From NCBI GenBank assembly GCA_937906455.1, contig CALCYT010000005.1, forward strand, positions 1-58,997: a DNA stretch of 58,997 nucleotides. Reading direction: 5' to 3'. Origin of the DNA: an uncultured Bacteroidales bacterium (GTDB lineage Bacteria > Bacteroidota > Bacteroidia > Bacteroidales > F082). The notes under the pieces were generated by a model, which ran no database searches, was not told the DNA's origin, and worked only from the letters and a program-made list of their open reading frames with translations. Numbering within the stretch: position 1 is the first letter of the stretch; each line of letters starts with the position of its first letter. The position numbers were made by a program, and so were the translations under genes. Shown piece after piece: positions 45,295 through 53,368 of this stretch.

Positions 45295-46494
45295 CTATTT
45301 GACTAAGTCAAAGGTATCCTTCGCAATCATATACTCCTCATCCGTAGGATACACCACCACCTTCACTTTTGAGTCAGGTGTTGAGATGACGGCTGCGTCG
45401 CCCATGATGCCCTCGTTGAGTTTCTTGTCGATTTTTATGCCGAGGAACTCCATGTTCTCGAGTATGGCCTCGCGCATGAACCAGGCGTTCTCGCCTATGC
45501 CGCCTGTCATCACGAGGACGTCCATGCCGTTCATGATGGCTGCGTAGGCTCCGATGTATTTCTTCACGCGGTGTGCGAACATGTTGAACGCGTAGGTGCA
45601 GCGTTCGTCGCCCGCGTCGCGGCCGGCTCGCACGTCACGCATGTCCTGCGAGTTGCCGGTGATGCCGACGAGACCCGACTTCTTGTTCACCAAGGTGTTC
45701 ATCTCCTTAGTGCCGTAGCCTTCCTTGTCCATGATGTACATGAAGGCGCCGAGGTCGAGGTCGCCGGTGCGGCTGCCCATCACGAGGCCCTCGACGGGTG
45801 TGAAGCCCATGGATGTCTCCACCGACTTGCCGTTCTCCACTGCTGCTATGGAGGCTCCGCTGCCGAGATGACAAGTCACTATCTTGCAGTCTTTCCAGTC
45901 TTTTCCGGCATATTCAGCAGCTTTCTCGGCCACGAATTTATGGCTGGTGCCGTGGAATCCGTAGCGGCGTACACGATATTTCTCATAATATTCGTATGGT
46001 ATGGCGTAGAGATATGCCTCCGGCGGCATGGTGGCGTGGAACGAGGTGTCGAACACCGCCGCCATCGGGATGCCGGGAAGCACCTCCTGCATCGCCGCGA
46101 TGCCCTGCAAGGCACCGGGGTTGTGCAAGGGCGCGAGGTCGCACAGGTCTTTGATTTGGTTGATGACGTTGTCGTCGATGCGGACGCTGTGGGTGAACTT
46201 CTCACCGCCGTGTGCCACACGGTGTCCCACCGCCTTGATTTCTTTCAGGTCGCCGATGACGCCGTATTCCTTATTCGTAAGTGCCTGAAGCACAATCTTG
46301 ATGCCTTCGGTATGGTTCGGGATAGGAAGCTGCTCGTAGTGCTTCTGCCCGTTCCATTTGTGAGTGAACTCGCCCATCTCGAGGCCGATGCGCTCGAGGA
46401 GGCCTTTTGCCAACACTGAGTGGCTCTTCTCGTCCATCTCAATCAACTGGTATTTGATCGACGACGAACCGCAGTTTAATACTAATATCTTCAT
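45295..46494 (-). CDS. ackA: Acetate kinase
   Basis: A 399-aa enzyme that makes ATP from acetyl phosphate, releasing acetate. It has the ASKHA pattern: MKILVLNCGSSSIKYQL at the N-terminus, AAVFDTSFHATMPPEAY, RYGFHGTSHKFVAEKA, and VMTGGIGENAWFMREAIL near the C-terminus. The length is usual. It is downstream of pta in the same orientation with a 28-base gap; together they make ATP from the acetyl-CoA supplied by the POR at 2681. Confidence 0.97.
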   Translation of the reverse strand: MKILVLNCGSSSIKYQLIEMDEKSHSVLAKGLLERIGLEMGEFTHKWNGQKHYEQLPIPNHTEGIKIVLQALTNKEYGVIGDLKEIKAVGHRVAHGGEKFTHSVRIDDNVINQIKDLCDLAPLHNPGALQGIAAMQEVLPGIPMAAVFDTSFHATMPPEAYLYAIPYEYYEKYRVRRYGFHGTSHKFVAEKAAEYAGKDWKDCKIVTCHLGSGASIAAVENGKSVETSMGFTPVEGLVMGSRTGDLDLGAFMYIMDKEGYGTKEMNTLVNKKSGLVGITGNSQDMRDVRAGRDAGDERCTYAFNMFAHRVKKYIGAYAAIMNGMDVLVMTGGIGENAWFMREAILENMEFLGIKIDKKLNEGIMGDAAVISTPDSKVKVVVYPTDEEYMIAKDTFDLVK

Positions 46495-46522
46495 AAAACT
46501 CTAATTTTAATCAAAACAATTC

Positions 46523-47533
46523 TCAATTCTTTTGTGCAATAGCCTGGTTACATGTTATGGCGACTAATTTATAAACATCGTCGATTGAGCAGCCACGGCT
46601 GAGGTCGTTGCACGGCTTCGCCAAGCCTTGAAGCACAGGGCCTACTGCCTCGGCGCCTGCGAGACGCTGCACGAGTTTGTAGGCTATGTTACCCACTTCG
46701 AGGCATGGGAACACGAGGGTGTTGGCTTTTCCTGCCACAGGGCTGCCCGGAGCCTTGCTCGCGCCCACCGACGGCACTATGGCGGCGTCGGCTTGCAGCT
46801 CGCCGTCGAGGACGAGGTCCGGACGACGCTCCTTGGCGATGCGTGTGGCCTCGATGACTTTGTCAACGACTTCATGTTTCGCTGAGCCTTTCGTCGAGAA
46901 GCTCAAGATGGCGGTGACAGGGTCGATTTTGGCGATGGCCTTGGCGGTGTCGGCAGTGCAGATGGCTATCTCCGCTAACTGCTCCGCCGTCGGCATAGGC
47001 GTCACGGCACAGTCGGCAAACACCATGCGTCCGTTGGTGCCGTAAGGACAGCCCTCCGGAAGGAACATGGTGAACGCTCCCGACACACATGTCACGCCCG
47101 GCACCGTCTTGATGATCTGCAAGGCGGGACGGAGCATGTCGCCGGTGGTGCTGCGCGCGCCGCTGACGAGACCGTCGGCCTCACCTGCCTTCACCATCAG
47201 TATGCCGAGGTACATGAAGTTGCCGGCTAAGTCGTATGCCTGCTCCGGCGTCATGCCTTTGGCCTTGCGTAACTCGAAAAGCAAGTCGGCGTATTTCTGA
47301 CGCTCAGGGTTGGTCTGCGGGTCGATGACACGCGCCTTGTCGATGTTCTTCAGCCCGAACTCCGCCACCATGTCCGCAATCTTCTGCGCCGGTCCAATCA
47401 AAATAACATCGGCGATGCCGTCAGCGATGATGCGGTCGGCCGCCTTTAAAGTCCTTGGTTCGTCCCCCTCAGGGAGCACGATGCGCTGTTTGTTCGCCTG
47501 CGCATTGGCGATGATTTCTTCAATAAGTCCCAT
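46523..47533 (-). CDS. pta: Phosphate acetyltransferase
   Basis: A 336-aa single-domain enzyme that converts acetyl-CoA and phosphate to acetyl phosphate. It begins MGLIEEIIANAQANKQRIVL and has the conserved SGARSTTGDMLRPALQII and GVTCVSGAFTMFLPEG segments. It lacks the N-terminal regulatory domain of the long enterobacterial form. It leads the pta-ackA operon. Confidence 0.96.
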   Translation of the reverse strand: MGLIEEIIANAQANKQRIVLPEGDEPRTLKAADRIIADGIADVILIGPAQKIADMVAEFGLKNIDKARVIDPQTNPERQKYADLLFELRKAKGMTPEQAYDLAGNFMYLGILMVKAGEADGLVSGARSTTGDMLRPALQIIKTVPGVTCVSGAFTMFLPEGCPYGTNGRMVFADCAVTPMPTAEQLAEIAICTADTAKAIAKIDPVTAILSFSTKGSAKHEVVDKVIEATRIAKERRPDLVLDGELQADAAIVPSVGASKAPGSPVAGKANTLVFPCLEVGNIAYKLVQRLAGAEAVGPVLQGLAKPCNDLSRGCSIDDVYKLVAITCNQAIAQKN

Positions 47534-47578
47534 TGTTCAATTATTTATGCATTCAAATATCTCTGAAAAATTATTTCG

Positions 47579-47586
47579 CAAAAATA
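47579..47586 (-). promoter_or_regulatory. pta-ackA -7 box (TATTTTTG)
   Basis: Minus-strand TATTTTTG, 46 bases before the pta ATG, divergent from 47620. Confidence 0.6.
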
Positions 47587-47619
47587 CAATTATTCCCTGA
47601 AAAATCAAAATTTTTTCAA

Positions 47620-47627
47620 TATTTTTG
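47620..47627 (+). promoter_or_regulatory. -7 box of the DUF4271 operon (TATTTTTG)
   Basis: TATTTTTG, 25 bases before the ATG at 47653. Confidence 0.6.
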
Positions 47628-47652
47628 CAGAATAAAATTCAGTTGAGACTCG

Positions 47653-48390
47653 ATGAACGACAGTATTGATTTTCAGATGGTTACAAATGGCATCGTCCAT
47701 TCGGTGGAGCCACTGCCGCGTGTCGTCGGGTATTTTTCGCCTTCTTGGAATTTCATTGTGGTGCTGTTTGCCATCCTGATGATTGTGCTTGTGAAACACT
47801 TCGGAAGCCGGCGTTTCGGCCTGATGCTGTCGGTCTTCATGCAGCCCGCCGACAGCGAGAAACTGATGCGCGAATGGAACCCCGCCACAGAGCTCAGCTG
47901 GGGCGCGATATTCGCCGCCAACGTCGCCTTGCTCGCCCTAATGGTACAGAAAACGATACTGGTGTTCTCAGGCAAGACACTGCTGTACGGCGGCCCGGAC
48001 TTCTATCTCGACATCTGCGCCTTCATAGCAGCCCTCTACATAGTGCAACATCTCGCCATATCACTCTATAGCTGGCTCTTCGGCATCGAAACAGCTGCCT
48101 TATATCACGAAATGATACATGTCATAGTGATGTCAACGTTAAATGTCGCATTGCTCGTGCTTGATGTCATTATTATATTTTATCCGTTAAAAGTTATCAT
48201 AACGATTTCCTTGCTTATATTATTGATAATCATAGGGTTCCGAATAATAAAAACTTTTTTTGGGTTCCAAAGTTTATCAAAAATGAATTTGTTTAATAAT
48301 TTTTTGTATTTTTGCGCCATTGAAATAATACCCGTCTCGGTGGCAGTCACGATGGCATTCAGATTGATTGTAACTGATTGTGTATTATAG
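47653..48390 (+). CDS. DUF4271 family membrane protein
   Basis: A 245-aa integral membrane protein with about six helices (FIVVLFAILMIVLVKHFG, MSTLNVALLVLDVIIIFYPL, VIITISLLILLIIIGFRII). DUF4271 proteins occur in Bacteroidota next to hemD and have no known function. The last third is AT-rich and contains a probable hemD promoter at 48307. Confidence 0.82.
   Translation: MNDSIDFQMVTNGIVHSVEPLPRVVGYFSPSWNFIVVLFAILMIVLVKHFGSRRFGLMLSVFMQPADSEKLMREWNPATELSWGAIFAANVALLALMVQKTILVFSGKTLLYGGPDFYLDICAFIAALYIVQHLAISLYSWLFGIETAALYHEMIHVIVMSTLNVALLVLDVIIIFYPLKVIITISLLILLIIIGFRIIKTFFGFQSLSKMNLFNNFLYFCAIEIIPVSVAVTMAFRLIVTDCVL
48307..48314 (+). promoter_or_regulatory. Internal hemD -7 box (TATTTTTG)
   Basis: TATTTTTG inside the 3' end of the DUF4271 gene, with TTTG at 48288, about 100 bases before the hemD ATG. 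It would allow hemD-rnpA-yidD to be transcribed alone. Confidence 0.45.
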
Positions 48391-48415
48391 GTTTATATAA
48401 AAGATTGTTTGAAAA

Positions 48416-49180
48416 ATGAAGATAAAGAACATTCTCGTTTCGCAGCCAAAACCCGTTGATATTTCCAAAACTCACTTTGAAAGTATCATTAAAAAATATA
48501 ATGTGAAGATTGATTTTGAGAAATTCATCAAGTTGGAGGGCGTGGGGGCGTCGGAGCTGAGACAGGACCATGTGAAACTTGCCGATTACACCGCAATCAT
48601 CCTGACCAGCCGCAACGCTGTTGACCATTTCTTCCGTGTCGCGAAGGAGATGCGGTACAGCGTGCCTGATGACCTTAAGTACTTCTGTGTCAACGAGTCA
48701 ACGGCTTTATATCTTCAACATTACATACAATTCCGCAAACGTAAGATTTTCTATGGCAACCAGACGTTTGCCGACCTTGTCGAGATTATGAAGAAACATC
48801 GTGAGGAGACTTATTTCCTGCCCACTTCCAACATCGTGACAAGCGAAGACTACGTCACCATGATGAACGAGGCAAAGCTCAATTTCAAGAAATCGATGCT
48901 TTTCCGCACCGTGCCGTCCGATTTGCATGAGGTTGACATCACCAAATACGATATGTTGGTGTTCTTCAGCCCTGCTGGTATCGACTCACTGAAAATCAAC
49001 TTCCCTGACTTTGTGCAGGGTGATGTCGCGATAGGAGCTCTCGGCGCGGCGACGGCTAAAGCCGTCACCGACGCCGGATTCACCCTCAGCCTCAGCGCCC
49101 CGACAAAAACAGCACCGTCAATAACGATGGCTATTGAGGAGTATCTCGAAGCTGAAACGAAAAAAGCAAAGAAGAGATAA
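48416..49180 (+). CDS. hemD: Uroporphyrinogen-III synthase
   Basis: A 254-aa enzyme that closes hydroxymethylbilane to uroporphyrinogen III in tetrapyrrole synthesis. The two-lobed pattern is seen in KNILVSQPKPVDISKTHFES, YTAIILTSRNAVDHFFRVA, TYFLPTSNIVTSEDYV and VFFSPAGIDSLKINFPDF. Sequence is always weakly conserved in this family. The stop abuts the rnpA start. Confidence 0.88.
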   Translation: MKIKNILVSQPKPVDISKTHFESIIKKYNVKIDFEKFIKLEGVGASELRQDHVKLADYTAIILTSRNAVDHFFRVAKEMRYSVPDDLKYFCVNESTALYLQHYIQFRKRKIFYGNQTFADLVEIMKKHREETYFLPTSNIVTSEDYVTMMNEAKLNFKKSMLFRTVPSDLHEVDITKYDMLVFFSPAGIDSLKINFPDFVQGDVAIGALGAATAKAVTDAGFTLSLSAPTKTAPSITMAIEEYLEAETKKAKKR

Positions 49181-49573
49181 TTGGAACCTAAGGAAGGACT
49201 ACCGAAATCGCAGCGCATATACCTTAAAAAAGCTGTCCAGTCTTTATTTGAAGAAGGAAAAGGATTCTCGTTGTATCCCTTCCGTGTGGTGGTGCATCTC
49301 TATGACGCTGAGAATCAAGCTGATGCACTGCCGAGAATACTCGTCTCCGTGTCAAAAAAACGATTTCATCACGCCTTCAAACGTAACCGCGTGAAACGCC
49401 TCATACGCGAATGCTGGCGGAAAAACAAAACCCAACTGATGAAATTGTGCGCAATACACAACAAAACACTCGATGTCGCGTTAGTGTATAATGCCACCGT
49501 CATACATAGTTATGTCGAGATGGATAAGGCTATGAAAAAAGTGGTGCAACGTTTGATAGAGAAATTATGTTGA
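49181..49573 (+). CDS. rnpA: Ribonuclease P protein component
   Basis: A 130-aa basic protein that helps RNase P RNA mature tRNA 5' ends. The family motif KRNRVKRLIRECWRKNKTQL is present. The start is a TTG directly after the hemD TAA, so translation is likely coupled. It overlaps yidD by seven bases. There is no rpmH or dnaA here, unlike the usual origin-side context. Confidence 0.93.
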   Translation: MEPKEGLPKSQRIYLKKAVQSLFEEGKGFSLYPFRVVVHLYDAENQADALPRILVSVSKKRFHHAFKRNRVKRLIRECWRKNKTQLMKLCAIHNKTLDVALVYNATVIHSYVEMDKAMKKVVQRLIEKLC

Positions 49574-49800
49574 ATTTTATAGTGAAATTACCGGCTAATA
49601 TCCTGATTTTATTGATAAAGATATATCAATACACCTTGTCGCCGTTCATCGGACGCAACTGCCGCTATACCCCGACGTGCTCCAACTACGGCATCGAGGC
49701 AATCAGAAAATACGGCGCGATAAAAGGCGGCTGGCTCACGATAAAACGTGTGGCGTCGTGCAACCCCTGGGGCGGCTCGGGATACGACCCGGTACCGTAG
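49567..49800 (+). CDS. yidD: Membrane protein insertion efficiency factor YidD
   Basis: A 77-aa peripheral membrane protein that helps YidC insert membrane proteins. The family pattern CRYTPTCSNYGIEAIRKYG and the end CNPWGGSGYDPVP are both clear. It follows rnpA with a seven-base overlap, the usual arrangement. Confidence 0.95.
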   Translation: MLNFIVKLPANILILLIKIYQYTLSPFIGRNCRYTPTCSNYGIEAIRKYGAIKGGWLTIKRVASCNPWGGSGYDPVP

Positions 49801-49801
49801 A

Positions 49802-49853
49802 GGGAGAAGGGAGAAGTCAGAATACAGAAGACAGAATACAGAAGACAGAAGAG
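49802..49853. repeat. Heptad repeat array after yidD
   Basis: GGGAGAA twice, then GTC, then AGAATAC, AGAAGAC, AGAATAC, AGAAGAC, AGAAGAG. All copies have a 7-base period and the middle part also repeats as a 14-base unit. It fills the gap after yidD. Confidence 0.9.
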
Positions 49854-49945
49854 ATGTGATTTATGGCATCTCAAAAGAAATACAAAACAACCGATGGTGT
49901 GACAGATAATAACCTCAGGTGAAACATGGGGAAAAACGAAAAGAT

Positions 49946-51598
49946 ATGAGATACGTCAAACTATTACTAATAGCGCTGGCTCTCACCGCAACCACGGCGT
50001 TGGGTCAGACCAAACACAACAACTTTGAAATCTCAAAGAGTATCGACATATATAATAATGTGTTGAGACAACTCAACATGTATTACGTCGATGAGATAAA
50101 CCCCGCCGAGCTTAACGAAAGCGCCATCAACGCCATGCTCGACGGCCTCGACCCTTATACCGTGTTCATCCCTGAGTCCCAGATCGAGGATGTGAAACTC
50201 ATGACCACCGGCGAATACGGCGGCATAGGGGCCATAATCCAATTTTTTGAGGGCAAGTCGCAGATAGCGGAACCGTACGAAGGCTTCCCCGCAGCTAAGG
50301 CGGGTCTTATCCCTGGAGATATCTTCTTGGAAGTCAATGGGATAGACGTGGAAGGCAAAAACACAAGCGAGGTGAGCGAGCTGCTTAAAGGCAGCCCCGG
50401 CACCACGGTGAGACTCAAGATGCAACGTCCGGGCGAGAAAGAGCCTTTCGTGAAAGAACTGAAACGCGAGAAGATAAAAATCGACAATATACCTTATTAT
50501 ACTGTGTTCGACAACGGCATCGGATACGCCATACTGTCGCAGTTCACCAAAGACTGCGCCAAAGAACTGAAAAACATCGTCGTCGAGATGAAGAAAAACC
50601 ATGAGCTAAAGGGCTTTATCCTCGACCTCAGAGGCAACGGCGGCGGCTTGCTGAACGAGGCTGTCGATATAGTGAATATGTTCGTGCCTAAAAACAAACT
50701 CGTTGTGTATCAGAAAGGTAAGGTCAAAGATAACAACTATAACCACTACACCCAACATGAGCCGCTCGACCTCGACATCCCGCTGGTGATTCTCGTTAAC
50801 GAAGGCAGCGCCTCGGCATCGGAGATAGTCTCAGGCTCCATCCAAGACTTCGACCGTGGCGTCATCATAGGTCAGCGCACCTTCGGCAAAGGACTGGTGC
50901 AGAATATCTTCCCGATGAACTACAACACTCAAATCAAGGTGACGGTGGCACATTATTATCTGCCGAGCAACCGCTGCATACAGGAGATAGACTACTCGAA
51001 AAAAAACAAGAAAACCGTTGATACTCTTGCGAAAAACGATACCTTGGGCAAGGCGTTCCACACCGCCAACGGACGCGTGGTGTATGAAGGACACGGCATA
51101 CAGCCTGACGTGAAGGTGGAGCCTACGATGGTATCAACCATCTCCACATATCTCTACGCTAAAAATATGTTTTTCAAGTATGCCAACAAGTTTTACAGGG
51201 AACATAAGTCGATAAAACCTGCCGATGAGTTCAAAATCACTGACGACATTTACAGCGATTTCATGCAATTCGTCAAGGACGAGGGCTTTACGTTTACGTC
51301 GCAGAGCGAGACGGAAATCAAGGAACTGGAACACATCGCCAAGATGGAAGGCTATCTTGATGACATACAACCCATTCTGAATCAGGTGGTTGCGAAGATA
51401 GAGGAGGAGAAGGCCAACGACATCGTCAACAACCGTAAAGAGATTGAGGAGCTGTTGCGTATCGAGATTGCGAGCCGCTATTACTTCCAGAAAGGCAAGA
51501 TTATCGCCTCCTTTGACGATGACCCCGAGCTTGCGAAGGCGTTTGAGGTGATTCTGAACCGAGAGGAATACGATAACATTTTGAAAGGCACAAATTAA
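49946..51598 (+). CDS. S41 family C-terminal processing peptidase
   Basis: A 550-aa exported serine protease of the Ctp/Tsp family, starting at MRYVKLLLIALALTATTALG (signal peptide). A PDZ domain lies near residues 80-160 (PYEGFPAAKAGLIPGDIFLE) and the catalytic domain has the Ser in EGSASASEIVSGS and the Lys in TFGKGLVQNIFPM. It processes or degrades periplasmic proteins; the substrate is unknown. A GTG 27 bases upstream would only lengthen the N-terminus. The cdd gene follows five bases later. Confidence 0.9.
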   Translation: MRYVKLLLIALALTATTALGQTKHNNFEISKSIDIYNNVLRQLNMYYVDEINPAELNESAINAMLDGLDPYTVFIPESQIEDVKLMTTGEYGGIGAIIQFFEGKSQIAEPYEGFPAAKAGLIPGDIFLEVNGIDVEGKNTSEVSELLKGSPGTTVRLKMQRPGEKEPFVKELKREKIKIDNIPYYTVFDNGIGYAILSQFTKDCAKELKNIVVEMKKNHELKGFILDLRGNGGGLLNEAVDIVNMFVPKNKLVVYQKGKVKDNNYNHYTQHEPLDLDIPLVILVNEGSASASEIVSGSIQDFDRGVIIGQRTFGKGLVQNIFPMNYNTQIKVTVAHYYLPSNRCIQEIDYSKKNKKTVDTLAKNDTLGKAFHTANGRVVYEGHGIQPDVKVEPTMVSTISTYLYAKNMFFKYANKFYREHKSIKPADEFKITDDIYSDFMQFVKDEGFTFTSQSETEIKELEHIAKMEGYLDDIQPILNQVVAKIEEEKANDIVNNRKEIEELLRIEIASRYYFQKGKIIASFDDDPELAKAFEVILNREEYDNILKGTN

Positions 51599-51603
51599 CT
51601 GAC

Positions 51604-52104
51604 ATGAAAAAGCATAAAATCACACTGTCGTTTCTCGAGTTCGACTCCATTGACGAGCTGGACGACGACGACCGCACCCTCTTGCTGCGTGCGAAAGAGG
51701 CCGCCAAAAACGCATACGCACCTTATTCTAAATTCAGGGTAGGGGCGGCGTTACGACTTGCTAATGGCTTGATTGTCATCGGCAATAACCAAGAAAACGC
51801 AGTCTATCCCGTCGGACTGTGCGCCGAGCGTGTGGCGTTGTTCTCGGCACAGGCGCAGTATCCCGACCAACCTATAGTGGCGTTGGCGGTCACTGCCATC
51901 GGCTCAGATGGCAAGGTGACGCAGCCGGTGCCTCCCTGCGGCAGCTGCCGCCAGGCGATGGTGGAGGCGGAGAGCCGACATAACACCCCATTGCGCGTCA
52001 TCATGCAGGGCGAGGAAGGACCCGTCATCATCGCCGAGAAAATGGACGACATGATGCCCCTGACCTTCGCCGAGGACTTCTTGAAGAAATATACCGTTAT
52101 CTGA
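51604..52104 (+). CDS. cdd: Cytidine deaminase
   Basis: A 166-aa zinc enzyme that deaminates cytidine and deoxycytidine to uridine and deoxyuridine. The zinc ligands and catalytic Glu lie in LCAERVALFSAQ and PPCGSCRQAM. The first 25 residues are longer than in the minimal form. Its 3' end overlaps the convergent gtrA-like gene by eight bases. Confidence 0.95.
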   Translation: MKKHKITLSFLEFDSIDELDDDDRTLLLRAKEAAKNAYAPYSKFRVGAALRLANGLIVIGNNQENAVYPVGLCAERVALFSAQAQYPDQPIVALAVTAIGSDGKVTQPVPPCGSCRQAMVEAESRHNTPLRVIMQGEEGPVIIAEKMDDMMPLTFAEDFLKKYTVI

Positions 52105-52486
52105 ATGTAAACATCACATTCGCGAAGAAGTTCCACAACGTCGCCATGCCAATGGCGAAAATCTTGCTTATGTAAAAGTTCCATTTCAGCTTGTCGGTCA
52201 GGAGATAAAGCGTCAACGAATTGATTCCCAACCCGATGGCCGAAACAAGCATGAATTTGCCGTACTCCGTCGCGATGCTGGCGTTCTCGCTCTCAAACGT
52301 CCATATACGGTTCAAGACGTAGTTGGAGGTGGCAGCGCAGATGAACCCGACGGTGTTGCTGACGTATTTGTTGATTTTTATCTTCTCCTTGCACAGCCAT
52401 GTGATGCCGAAATCAACAAACACACCGGATAGGCCGACCACGCCGAACTTCAGGAACTTCATTATGAAAAATCTGTCAATTGTCAT
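52097..52486 (-). CDS. GtrA-like family membrane protein
   Basis: A 129-aa protein with four membrane helices (FLKFGVVGLSGVFVDFGITW, GFICAATSNYVLNRIWTF, GKFMLVSAIGLGINSLTLYL, SKIFAIGMATLWNFFANVMF). GtrA-like proteins are thought to help flip lipid-linked sugars for surface glycans. It is convergent with cdd with an eight-base overlap. Confidence 0.88.
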   Translation of the reverse strand: MTIDRFFIMKFLKFGVVGLSGVFVDFGITWLCKEKIKINKYVSNTVGFICAATSNYVLNRIWTFESENASIATEYGKFMLVSAIGLGINSLTLYLLTDKLKWNFYISKIFAIGMATLWNFFANVMFTFR

Positions 52487-52507
52487 TTTCTTGTTTGGTG
52501 TTGTTTA

Positions 52508-53356
52508 TTAGTTGACAATGGATTTTTTGTTTTTAAAACGATAGCAAACCCAAAATATTGCGACCGTCACCATCAAACTCAGTACAATAACAAAAATATT
52601 GTCGGTGCTGCCGAAATGGTCAGCATCTATGTCGATGATTCCCTTGTTGTTAAGGAAATATAACACCACCACGGTGCTGTTGTTGGCGAAGTGCATCAGC
52701 ATGGATGACCAGATGGAACCCGACATCCAGAACATGTAGCCGAGCATCAGGCCGAGCATGAGCCGCGGAAAGAAACCGAAAAACTCCATGTGGACAGCAG
52801 AGAAAAGTATGGCGGTCACTACGATTCCAATATGAGGGTTGTTGAAAACCCTTATGAGGGCTTTCTGTATCACCGAGCGGAACAGAAGCTCCTCGCTGAA
52901 GGCGGCTAAAGCCCCGAAAATCAAGATGTTGGTAAAGAAATTGCCTTCGTTGAGCATCTGCTCTGAGACCTGTTGCGCCATGTCCTCGAACATACGTAGC
53001 GTCTCAGGCAGGTTCATGCCCTCGTTCCATTCCGCCAAGGCGTTGTTGAACGGAATCACAGTGAACATCGCCACTGTCCCCAACAGGCTCCATGCCGGTA
53101 ACTTCTTGAACCCCAAGGCGTTGAGTGGTCTTTCTTTCACCAATGCCACGTATGCCAAGGGCGGTATTATGAACCCGATGATTTGGCTTATGGCCTGCAT
53201 GAGCTGCATGGTGCCGGCTTCCGAGAGAGAACTTCCCGTCATGCCAGTGACAAGCATCCCGAGAACACTCCCGAAAACCATTCCGAAGACGAATAACAAT
53301 AAGAATATCAATAACTTACTGCCTGTTGTCGTTTTTTTTATCAAAGGGAAAGTCAT
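52508..53356 (-). CDS. CPBP family intramembrane glutamic endopeptidase
   Basis: A 282-aa membrane protein with about eight helices and the CPBP/CAAX protease motifs: EExxxR in FSEELLFRSVIQ and the later His-containing helices AVHMEFFGFFPRLMLG and MLMHFANNST. Members cut within the membrane; some confer self-immunity to peptide toxins. The role here is unknown. Confidence 0.88.
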   Translation of the reverse strand: MTFPLIKKTTTGSKLLIFLLLFVFGMVFGSVLGMLVTGMTGSSLSEAGTMQLMQAISQIIGFIIPPLAYVALVKERPLNALGFKKLPAWSLLGTVAMFTVIPFNNALAEWNEGMNLPETLRMFEDMAQQVSEQMLNEGNFFTNILIFGALAAFSEELLFRSVIQKALIRVFNNPHIGIVVTAILFSAVHMEFFGFFPRLMLGLMLGYMFWMSGSIWSSMLMHFANNSTVVVLYFLNNKGIIDIDADHFGSTDNIFVIVLSLMVTVAIFWVCYRFKNKKSIVN

Positions 53357-53368
53357 GTCAGTGTGTTT

